This document shows, in pieces, positions 1 through 4,670 of a stretch of 6,770 nt of DNA (position 1 is its first letter; every line of letters begins with the position of its first letter). The translations under genes and the position numbers were made by a program. The DNA is from Muribaculaceae bacterium. GTDB taxonomy: Bacteria > Bacteroidota > Bacteroidia > Bacteroidales > Muribaculaceae. The stretch spans positions 1 through 6,770 of the forward strand of contig JAIDUY010000082.1 of NCBI GenBank assembly GCA_029059965.1. Direction: 5' to 3'. The notes under the pieces are model-generated. The model saw nothing but the letters and a program-made list of their open reading frames with translations, made no database searches and was not told where the DNA came from.

Positions 1-996
1 GTAGATGAGCACAAGGCGCCTGCGCAGGTTCGCCAGCCCTATGCCGCCGCCTTTGCGGACCCTGTCGCCGGATGCGAAGCCGTTGGCTGTCGAGCAGTGT
101 ATGCCGTCGGAATCGGCATGGAGGCTTATGCTGACGGGCAGTCCCGCGGGCGCGGTGATGCCGTACTTGAATGCATTCTCCACCAGCGGGATGAACAGCA
201 GCGGCGGCACGGTGGCCTCAGGCCCGGACACGGAGATATCCACTTCCAGCGGATGATTGCCGGTGCTCATGCGCAGACGCATCAGCGACACGTAGTTGTC
301 GATGAAATCGGCTTCTCGTGCCAGCGGCACCTCGGCCTCGTCCTCGTAGAGCATGTAGCGAAGCATGCCCGACAGCTTGTGGACTGCGCTCTTGGCGTCC
401 TCGCTGTCTATGTCGATGAGGGCGTAGATGGAGTTGAGGGTGTTGAACAGAAAGTGCGGGTTGAGCTGGCTTTTCAGATTCTCGAGCTCGGTACTGCGCT
501 GTGTGGCAAGTAGTTTTTGCTTCTGAAGCTGTATGTCGGCCCATCGCGTCGACAGGCGCATGGCCACGGCGAGGCCTATGGCGAGCACCATCATGACGGC
601 GTCGCGCAGTATCCACGACGTCATCTTGGCCAGACGCTGCCAGTCGGTCAGCGAGTCCCAGTGCCGCGGGTGTGGCGGATCGTACAGAATGCTGCCTATC
701 ATGTAGTTGAGCGTCAGCGACACTGCCACGAGCACTATGTTGAGCAGCACGAATCGGACTATGCGCGGTTTCTGCAGCCCGAGGGTGCGGTCGACAAGAC
801 CGAAATAATTGGCGTAGAACACCGCCAGGTAGAAGAAAGCCTTGATGTAGAAGCCCGGATAGAAGCCCCAGGCGGGGCGGTGGGGCGAGGCTATGGCCAT
901 CACCAGCTCCGGGAGTACGAAGAGCATGATGATGAACAGGGTATGGGCCAGGACTGTGGCTATGTTGCGGCGTGAGGTCTGACTGTGTCGGGTCAT
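1..996 (-). CDS. LytS/YehU-type sensor histidine kinase, C-terminus cut by window edge
   Basis: The 332 readable residues run from ATG at 996 to the left edge with no stop. The N-terminus has four hydrophobic segments (about residues 12-36, 48-68, 80-103 and 127-147), so it is an inner-membrane protein without a large extracellular domain. A charged linker helix (150-175) leads into the His_kinase (PF06580) signature NPHFLFNTLNSIYALI, with the predicted phospho-acceptor at His181. An HATPase domain follows, with PPLLFIPLVENAFKYG (264-279, N-box) and GGGIGLANLRRRL (316-328, G-box). Only some 20-30 residues should be missing. Family members autophosphorylate and usually pass phosphate to a LytTR-type DNA-binding regulator; such a gene would be expected just beyond the left edge, but it is not visible. 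The start at 996 is chosen because a good promoter lies directly upstream and the hydrophobic region follows a short basic N-terminus. The signal sensed cannot be read from the sequence. Confidence 0.93.
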   Translation of the reverse strand, partial: MTRHSQTSRRNIATVLAHTLFIIMLFVLPELVMAIASPHRPAWGFYPGFYIKAFFYLAVFYANYFGLVDRTLGLQKPRIVRFVLLNIVLVAVSLTLNYMIGSILYDPPHPRHWDSLTDWQRLAKMTSWILRDAVMMVLAIGLAVAMRLSTRWADIQLQKQKLLATQRSTELENLKSQLNPHFLFNTLNSIYALIDIDSEDAKSAVHKLSGMLRYMLYEDEAEVPLAREADFIDNYVSLMRLRMSTGNHPLEVDISVSGPEATVPPLLFIPLVENAFKYGITAPAGLPVSISLHADSDGIHCSTANGFASGDRVRKGGGIGLANLRRRLVLIY

Positions 997-1013
997 GGTG
1001 TGTGGCTTTTGTG

Positions 1014-1045
1014 CAAATTTACTGCAAAATGTCTTTACCGGCAAA
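1014..1045 (-). promoter_or_regulatory. Bacteroidetes-type promoter of the LytS-like kinase
   Basis: On the minus strand, TTTG (1045-1042) is followed after 20 bp by TAAATTTG (1021-1014), a full match to the TAnnTTTG -7 element of the Bacteroidetes primary sigma factor. The transcript would start near 1007-1010, leaving a leader of only 10-15 nt before ATG 996. The match is direct; promoter activity is inferred. Confidence 0.7.
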
Positions 1046-1057
1046 AAAGTATAGATG

Positions 1058-1100
1058 AATCGGCTGTCTGTGCCGACAAACATTTGTGTCTGCTCGTCGG
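1058..1100. promoter_or_regulatory. Dyad-rich spacer between divergent kinase and barrel genes
   Basis: Three overlapping inverted repeats lie here: TCGGC (1060-1064) with GCCGA (1072-1076); ACAAA (1076-1080) with TTTGT (1083-1087); and CCGAC (1073-1077) with GTCGG (1096-1100). They sit just upstream of the kinase promoter and 40-80 bp before the barrel gene. A regulator could bind here and control both genes. The arms are only 5 bp, so chance is a real alternative. I found no convincing TAnnTTTG element for the barrel gene; the best match, TAGGTTCA at 1124-1131, has two mismatches and no -33 partner. Confidence 0.3.
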
Positions 1101-1140
1101 TTATAATCATAGCATTAATAATGTAGGTTCAACTATTGTC

Positions 1141-1791
1141 ATGAAAGCAACCGGATTCATACTCGCCCTGACCGTCCTTGCCGTGCCGGCGGTCGGAGCC
1201 TCCGCCCTGGAGCTTCCCGGACTCGGAGTGCGTACCTCAATGGAGATAACGGTTCCGAGCGGTGCCCGCGATTACTACGGAAACGGAGCCGGTTTCACAG
1301 CCGGTCTGGTCTACAATCTGCCTGTTCACCGCAATATCAGCTTCGAGCCGGGTCTGATGTACTATTACAGCACCATGAGCGGCAAGGAGAATGTGGTCAT
1401 CGACAGCTATATGTATCAGGACAACGCCCGCTTTATGGGTCTGCGTATCCCTCTGATGGCGAGCTACAATGTGTCTGTACTCCCCAATGTCGACCTTTCC
1501 TTCGCCACCGGTCCGTGGATCAATATCAATCTATATGCCCGCCAAAACATTCTCCCCAACCTCGCCGCACCCGTGCCTGTTCCGGACCGCAAGATAAGTC
1601 TCTTCGACCACGGCTGGAAGCGTGTCGACGCCCAGTGGGGATTCCGACTGAGCATGACCTTCGCGGGGAGCTACTATGTTGGCATAACCGGAGGCGTCTC
1701 GTTCACACCGCTGGCCTCGTTCGGCAACCGCGACAAGAAGATACGAATCCACCGCAACACAATCGCAGTATCGCTCGGATATAACTTCTGA
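1141..1791 (+). CDS. Outer-membrane beta-barrel protein, PorT-like family
   Basis: The product has 216 residues. It starts with a Sec signal peptide (MKATGFILALTVLAVPAVGA, probable cleavage after Ala22 in ASA|L). The rest alternates short amphipathic strands with turns: GFTAGLVYNLPV, ISFEPGLMYYYS, RFMGLRIPLMASYNV, AQWGFRLSMTF, YYVGITGGVSF. It ends in IAVSLGYNF, with the terminal Phe typical of BAM-inserted barrels. Size and pattern fit the Bacteroidetes 'outer membrane protein beta-barrel domain' group (PF13568-like), which has about eight strands. Members are abundant and mostly of unknown role, so none is assigned. The frame stays open upstream to 985, but the signal peptide fixes the start at 1141; the longer form would also overlap the divergent kinase start. 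It converges with the DJ-1-like gene, and the 1954-1989 hairpin may end transcripts from both sides. Confidence 0.88.
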   Translation: MKATGFILALTVLAVPAVGASALELPGLGVRTSMEITVPSGARDYYGNGAGFTAGLVYNLPVHRNISFEPGLMYYYSTMSGKENVVIDSYMYQDNARFMGLRIPLMASYNVSVLPNVDLSFATGPWININLYARQNILPNLAAPVPVPDRKISLFDHGWKRVDAQWGFRLSMTFAGSYYVGITGGVSFTPLASFGNRDKKIRIHRNTIAVSLGYNF

Positions 1792-1843
1792 CTGCAATTC
1801 CCCATTGTTGGTACAGAAACCCCGGTACTTCGTACAAACTCAT

Positions 1844-1873
1844 CCCGCGGATTTGCATAAGGCTCTCCGCGGG
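1844..1873. promoter_or_regulatory. Inverted repeat over the -33 region of the 1852-1883 promoter
   Basis: CCCGCGGA (1844-1851) and TCCGCGGG (1866-1873) form a perfect 8-bp inverted repeat around a 14-nt centre that holds the -33 TTTG. The half-site centres are 22 bp apart, about two helical turns, as expected for a dimeric repressor operator. Each core, CCGCGG, is itself a palindrome, which makes the repeat less remarkable. It could instead form a hairpin in read-through RNA from the barrel gene, though no U-run follows. Confidence 0.35.
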
Positions 1874-1883
1874 ACTAACTTTG
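1852..1883 (+). promoter_or_regulatory. Near-consensus Bacteroidetes promoter facing right
   Basis: TTTG (1852-1855), a 20-bp spacer and TAACTTTG (1876-1883) match the Bacteroidetes sigma-factor consensus fully. Transcription would begin near 1887-1890. No plus-strand gene starts downstream before 2694, and the next gene is on the minus strand, so the promoter seems to serve a short non-coding RNA or an antisense transcript. Confidence 0.6.
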
Positions 1884-1885
1884 CA

Positions 1886-1989
1886 ATATCGAAACACGAT
1901 ATCTCATTCTTCCGACTCCTCAATTATAAAGTTACACACAAACCAACGGAAGAAAGACCCCGGCACCGAGTAATCAGCGCCGGGGTCTT
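1886..1989 (+). ncRNA. Candidate small RNA between a promoter and a terminator
   Basis: A good promoter (-7 element at 1876-1883) and an 11-bp terminator-like hairpin (1954-1989) frame about 100 nt. The predicted RNA starts with a small hairpin (ATATCG 1886-1891, loop AAACA, CGATAT 1897-1902), continues through an unstructured AT-rich middle part (1903-1953) and ends in the GC-rich hairpin. There is no ATG between 1884 and 1997, so a peptide is unlikely. It resembles no RNA family I recognise: not tRNA, 6S, tmRNA or a known riboswitch. An orphan promoter left by gene loss is the main alternative. If transcription runs past the hairpin, the RNA would be antisense to the 3' end of the DJ-1-like gene. 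Confidence 0.35.
1954..1989. terminator. Rho-independent terminator, probably bidirectional
   Basis: AAGACCCCGGC (1954-1964) pairs perfectly with GCCGGGGTCTT (1979-1989) across a 14-nt loop. On the minus strand the stem is followed by TCTTCCGTTGG, 26 nt past the DJ-1-like stop, so it should end that gene. On the plus strand it is followed by CTGTTCGTTAT and could end the candidate small RNA or barrel-gene read-through. The U-tracts are moderate in both directions. Confidence 0.75.
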
Positions 1990-2015
1990 CTGTTCGTTAT
2001 GTATGCGTGGCGGGG

Positions 2016-2588
2016 TTAGAACCAGTAGTTCTCCGCCTTGTTGTAGAGCAGCATGCCTTCGCCCACCTGGCGGGCCATGTTGTCGCCGAGGCTGTTGGCC
2101 ACGATGGCCAGGCCGAAACGCAGGGCCGACGACGGGCCGTTGGCGGTGATGAGATTTTCGAGGGCCATCACGCGCACATCCTTCATGAAGGCGCCGTGCT
2201 CGATGCAGGTGTCCTCGAAGCCGGGATAGCAGGTCGCTTCCTTGCCATCAAGGAGTCCCAAGGGGGCGAGTACTACGGCCGGGGCGGCGCATATGGCGGC
2301 GATTTTGCCCTTGTGTACTTTCAGAAGGTCGTTCAGAGGACCGAATTCGTGCAGGTTGGTGGAGCCGGGCATGCCGCCGGGGCATATCAGCCATTCGGAG
2401 TCGTGGAAGTCGGCTTCCTTGAAGGTCATGTCGGCCTCGACTGTGATTCCGTGGGCGCCGGCTACCTTGCGGTCGTCGGTGATAGACACACTTTTGATGT
2501 CCATGCCGGCTCGACGCATGATGTCTATCACGGCCAGTGCCTCGATTTCTTCGAAGCCCTCGGCAAGAAAGATAAATGAGCGATGCAT
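2016..2588 (-). CDS. DJ-1/PfpI-family protein (YajL-like)
   Basis: The product has 190 residues, the normal length for the DJ-1/YajL/ThiJ group, and is cytoplasmic with no signal peptide. The opening FLAEGFEEIEALAVIDIMRRAG matches the family's first strand and helix and contains the conserved Glu (Glu16, equivalent to human DJ-1 Glu18). LICPGGMPGS (68-77) is the glycine-rich loop. KIAAICAAPAVV (95-106) is the nucleophile elbow with Cys100, equivalent to DJ-1 Cys106. ANGPSSALRFGLAIV (149-163) is the conserved C-terminal segment. Family members are described as redox-sensing chaperones, with disputed deglycase or glyoxalase activity. All key residues are present, so it should be functional, but the substrate cannot be set from sequence. 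It is transcribed alone, divergent from apbE. No convincing minus-strand promoter was found between 2589 and 2693. Confidence 0.93.
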   Translation of the reverse strand: MHRSFIFLAEGFEEIEALAVIDIMRRAGMDIKSVSITDDRKVAGAHGITVEADMTFKEADFHDSEWLICPGGMPGSTNLHEFGPLNDLLKVHKGKIAAICAAPAVVLAPLGLLDGKEATCYPGFEDTCIEHGAFMKDVRVMALENLITANGPSSALRFGLAIVANSLGDNMARQVGEGMLLYNKAENYWF

Positions 2589-2636
2589 AAATTACGGTTT
2601 AGGGTCAGTATTCGTGAATTTTGTCTTTGTTTTGTT

Positions 2637-2665
2637 AGCGCATTAACGCTGCGTAAAGCGTCTTT
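2637..2665. promoter_or_regulatory. Small palindromes between the DJ-1-like gene and apbE
   Basis: AGCG-CATTAA-CGCT (2637-2650), ACGC-T-GCGT (2646-2654) and AAAG-CGT-CTTT (2655-2665) follow one another just upstream of the apbE -7 element. They may be operator half-sites for the divergent pair. The arms are only 4 bp each, so this is weak. Confidence 0.2.
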
Positions 2666-2681
2666 GTTCGTGGTTTTTGAC

Positions 2682-2689
2682 TATCTTTG
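2682..2689 (+). promoter_or_regulatory. -7 promoter element of apbE
   Basis: TATCTTTG is an exact TAnnTTTG match. The nearest upstream TTTG (2663-2666) lies only 15 bp away, closer than the usual spacing of about 19-21 bp, so the -33 element is poor or degenerate. Initiation would fall near 2693-2696, on top of the ATG at 2694. Confidence 0.6.
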
Positions 2690-2693
2690 CATT

Positions 2694-3683
2694 ATGAAAA
2701 TGCACTGTTTGAAACGTATCGCTTTAATTCTGCCGCTAATATCGGCATTATTTTTAATATCTGCAAGCTGTAGCGATAAATATTTTACAAACGACGGTTG
2801 CACCTGGGGTACTACATATCATATTGTGTACCGTTCGCACGTCAATCTCGCCGACTCCGTGGAGGCGGTGATGAGCCACATCGACGGCAGCCTGTCGCTC
2901 TTCAATCCCGAGTCGGCCCTCAGTGCGGTCAACTGTGGACTCACCGACAGCGTCGACGCCGACTTCGTCCGTGTTTTCGCGTGTGCCGCCCGAGTCCATG
3001 CCCTCTCCGGAGGCATGTTCGACCCTACGGTTGCTCCCGTGGCCGGCCTCTGGGGCTTCGGCCCGGCCGGCGATGTCCTTGCGCCTGACAGCGCCGCACT
3101 TGCCTCGGCGTTGAAGCGCGTGGGCCTCGGTTCGTGTCGGGTGGAAAACGGCATGATTGTGCGGGCCGATTCGCTGACGGCTTTCGATTTTTCGGCGCTC
3201 GCCAAGGGCTACGGCGTGGACTGCATCGCCGAGATGCTCGAGCGCAACGGATGCGCCGACTATATGGTCGAGGTCGGGGGCGAGATTGTCGCCGCAGGCC
3301 GCAATCCCTCGGGCAAGGCGTGGCGAATACAGATTGACGCTCCTGTGGCCGAGGTGCACAGCCGATTTGATGTCGTGGAGCTCGGCCCCGCGAGAATGGC
3401 GCTGGCTTCGTCGGGCAACTACCGCAACTTCAGGGTCGATTCGCTCGGCGTGCGCTACGGTCACACCATAAGCCCGCTCGACGGGCGCCCGGTGCGCACC
3501 GCCACCCTTGCCGCTACCGTTTCTGCGGCCGACTGCATGACGGCCGACGCCCTTGCCACTGCAGCCATGTGTGTCGCCCCGGACTCCGCGCTGACCATGC
3601 TGGCCGAAGCCGGCGCCCGTGGCTTGCTCATCCTTGCCGACGGCGATTCGCTCCGCGCCCTCACCACGCCGCAGTTCCCGTAG
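2694..3683 (+). CDS. apbE: FAD:protein FMN transferase, exported lipoprotein (ApbE family)
   Basis: The enzyme transfers FMN from FAD to a Thr or Ser of target flavoproteins (such as NqrB/NqrC, RnfG and other FMN-binding-domain proteins) outside the inner membrane. The 329-residue product starts MKMHCLKR, has a hydrophobic stretch and then SASCSDKY, a lipobox-like site with Cys26 as the probable lipidated residue. ApbE motifs follow in order: FDPTVAPVAGLWGFG (109-123), FDFSALAKGYGVD (164-176), VEVGGEIVAAG (192-202), SSGNYRNF (239-246), HTISPLDGRP (257-266) and TADALATAAM (283-292), whose Asp285 is a likely Mg2+ ligand. Length and motifs are normal. The frame is open upstream to 2583, but the promoter at 2682-2689 and the lipoprotein signal fix the start at 2694 (or the second ATG, 2700). 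It stands alone in the window; no flavoprotein target or Nqr/Rnf gene is adjacent. Confidence 0.95.
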   Translation: MKMHCLKRIALILPLISALFLISASCSDKYFTNDGCTWGTTYHIVYRSHVNLADSVEAVMSHIDGSLSLFNPESALSAVNCGLTDSVDADFVRVFACAARVHALSGGMFDPTVAPVAGLWGFGPAGDVLAPDSAALASALKRVGLGSCRVENGMIVRADSLTAFDFSALAKGYGVDCIAEMLERNGCADYMVEVGGEIVAAGRNPSGKAWRIQIDAPVAEVHSRFDVVELGPARMALASSGNYRNFRVDSLGVRYGHTISPLDGRPVRTATLAATVSAADCMTADALATAAMCVAPDSALTMLAEAGARGLLILADGDSLRALTTPQFP

Positions 3684-3687
3684 GCGC

Positions 3688-3718
3688 AAAAAAAAATCGG
3701 CTGTCTCACGACACCCGA
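3688..3718. terminator. Imperfect hairpin after apbE with an A9 tract
   Basis: TCGGCTGTC (3697-3705) pairs with GACACCCGA (3710-3718) around a TCAC loop, with one C-C mismatch. A run of nine A (3688-3696) precedes it. Read on the plus strand, the tail is CAATCTTAAACC, poor in U, so termination of apbE would be weak. Read on the minus strand, the hairpin is followed by nine T, a better terminator that could block antisense transcripts entering apbE. Some read-through from apbE into the downstream leader is therefore possible. Confidence 0.4.
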
Positions 3719-3745
3719 CAATCTTAAACCTTAAAATCTAATACC

Positions 3746-3841
3746 ATGAAAAAACACAGTGCAAAAGTTGCGTTTGTACTATTCCAACAAAGCACGTTCG
3801 GGTTTTGTTCGTGGCGTAGTTGTGACAATACAGCTACTTAA
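3746..3841 (+). CDS. Possible 31-residue peptide in the response-regulator leader
   Basis: An ATG at 3746 opens a 31-codon frame ending in TAA. The peptide begins MKKHSAKVAFVLFQQST, contains Cys21 and Cys26 and ends NTATY. In favour of translation: the MKK start, an A-rich upstream region (TTAAACCTTAAAATCTAATACC) like that before many well-expressed Bacteroidetes genes, and a stop 109 nt before the response regulator. Against it: the length, no recognisable family, and base composition like the surrounding spacer. The hydrophobic patch VAFVLF is too short for a membrane segment. It may be a leader peptide whose translation affects the downstream operon, a stand-alone small protein, or chance. 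Confidence 0.35.
   Translation: MKKHSAKVAFVLFQQSTFGFCSWRSCDNTAT
3816..3837 (+). promoter_or_regulatory. Stem-loop at the end of the leader peptide frame
   Basis: GTAGTTGT (3816-3823) pairs with ACAGCTAC (3830-3837) over its full length (seven Watson-Crick pairs and one G-U) with loop GACAAT. It covers the last codons before the TAA at 3839-3841, so a ribosome finishing the peptide would unfold it. It has no U-run and is not a terminator by itself. Confidence 0.4.
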
Positions 3842-3853
3842 CAAATATTAACG

Positions 3854-3889
3854 CTTGCAGAGCCGCGGAAATTTGTAATTTTAGGCTCT
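3854..3889 (+). promoter_or_regulatory. Possible promoter and dyad upstream of the two-component operon
   Basis: CTTG (3854-3857), 18 bp and TAATTTTA (3876-3883) match the Bacteroidetes consensus with one mismatch in each element. A perfect 6-bp inverted repeat, AGAGCC (3859-3864) and GGCTCT (3884-3889), brackets the -7 element, which would suit an operator, perhaps for autoregulation. Transcription would begin near 3888-3891, giving a leader of about 60 nt that includes a small hairpin, AAGGC-TCGC-GCCTT (3930-3943), just before ATG 3951. Confidence 0.4.
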
Positions 3890-3950
3890 CAAAAATAAAC
3901 CAAATCACATTTTCCCTCAGACAGGAGACAAGGCTCGCGCCTTTAGATAT

Positions 3951-4670
3951 ATGAGAACCAGGATATTAGTAATCGACGACGAAGAAGCCGTATGCGAGAT
4001 TCTGAAATTCAACCTTGAGAAAGAAGGTTATGAAGTAGATTGCGCATACAGCGCGGAAGAAGCGCTTGAGATGGACCTCACGCCCTACAACCTATTCATG
4101 GTCGACATCATGATGGACGAACTGTCCGGATATGACTTTGCAAAACAGATTCGTAACATCACCGAGACAGAGGACACCCCGATTCTGTTCTGCTCGGCTC
4201 TGAACGACGAGGACGCTGTCGTCAAAGGTCTGAACATCGGCGCCGACGACTATGTGACCAAGCCCTTCGTCATCGGCGAGGTTCTCGCCCGTGTCCGTGC
4301 AATCCTCAGACGCTCAGGCATAACCCAACGCCGTTCGGCATCCGACATCGAGGAGCAGCAGGGCCTCTACGAGAGCGATATCACTTTCAAGGGACTGCGC
4401 ATCGACCGCAACGACAAGGAGTGCTACATCGACGGCGAGCCCGTCACTCTCACCCGAACCGAATTCGATATCCTTCTTTTCTTCCTGACGCACCGCAACC
4501 GCATCCACAGTCGCGAAGAAATCATGAAAAACGTGTGGGGCGAGGAAGTGGTCGTTTCCGAACGCACCATCGACACAAACATCACACGTCTGCGCAAGAA
4601 ACTCGGAGATTACGACAAGTACATTATAACTCGTCTGGGTTTCGGCTATGGCTTCAAAGAGAAGAATTAG
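3951..4670 (+). CDS. OmpR/PhoB-family response regulator
   Basis: The 239-residue DNA-binding regulator has a receiver domain (about 3-121): acidic pocket Asp9/Asp10, phospho-acceptor Asp52 in FMVDIMM, Ser82 at the end of beta 4, and Tyr101 with Lys104 in DDYVTKP. A linker with an acidic stretch (131-142) leads to a winged-helix Trans_reg_C domain (about 145-237). There TLTRTEFDILLFFLTHRNR opens the domain, SERTIDTNITRLRKKLG is the recognition helix, and TRLGFGYGF forms the wing. Length and all key residues are normal. Its partner is the kinase that begins inside its last codons (23-nt overlap), so translation is probably coupled. No Shine-Dalgarno site is placed for ATG 3951; AGGAG at 3923-3927 is too far away. 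Target genes cannot be read from sequence; autoregulation through the 3859-3889 dyad is possible. Confidence 0.95.
   Translation: MRTRILVIDDEEAVCEILKFNLEKEGYEVDCAYSAEEALEMDLTPYNLFMVDIMMDELSGYDFAKQIRNITETEDTPILFCSALNDEDAVVKGLNIGADDYVTKPFVIGEVLARVRAILRRSGITQRRSASDIEEQQGLYESDITFKGLRIDRNDKECYIDGEPVTLTRTEFDILLFFLTHRNRIHSREEIMKNVWGEEVVVSERTIDTNITRLRKKLGDYDKYIITRLGFGYGFKEKN

Noticed and set aside
97..975. Plus-strand reading frames across the first kilobase
   Set aside because: The minus strand encodes a continuous LytS-type kinase with all family motifs, so the plus-strand frames are its shadows.
985..1140. N-terminal extension of the barrel protein to 985
   Set aside because: It would overlap the start of the divergent kinase and bury the clear signal peptide that begins at 1141.
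1811..1835. Three GTAC copies (1811-1814, 1825-1828, 1832-1835) after the barrel gene
   Set aside because: GTAC is self-complementary and the possible hairpin has only 4 bp with no U-run, so it is not a credible terminator or array.
2583..2693. N-terminal extension of apbE to 2583
   Set aside because: It would overlap the DJ-1-like start and place the promoter inside the gene; the lipoprotein signal begins at 2694.
2754..3689. A 311-codon minus-strand reading frame antisense to apbE
   Set aside because: The plus-strand product has complete ApbE motifs. The antisense product is Arg/His/Gly-rich with no domain pattern, typical of the opposite strand of GC-rich coding DNA.
1058..3706. A shared 12-mer, AATCGGCTGTCT, at 1058-1069 and 3695-3706
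   Set aside because: About one 12-base match between two places is expected by chance in a window of this size, and the flanking sequences differ.
1845..3868. CCGCGG followed by TTTG at both 1845-1855 and 3863-3875
   Set aside because: The spacing to TTTG differs and CCGCGG also occurs inside the kinase gene (154-159 and 664-669), so a shared operator is not supported.
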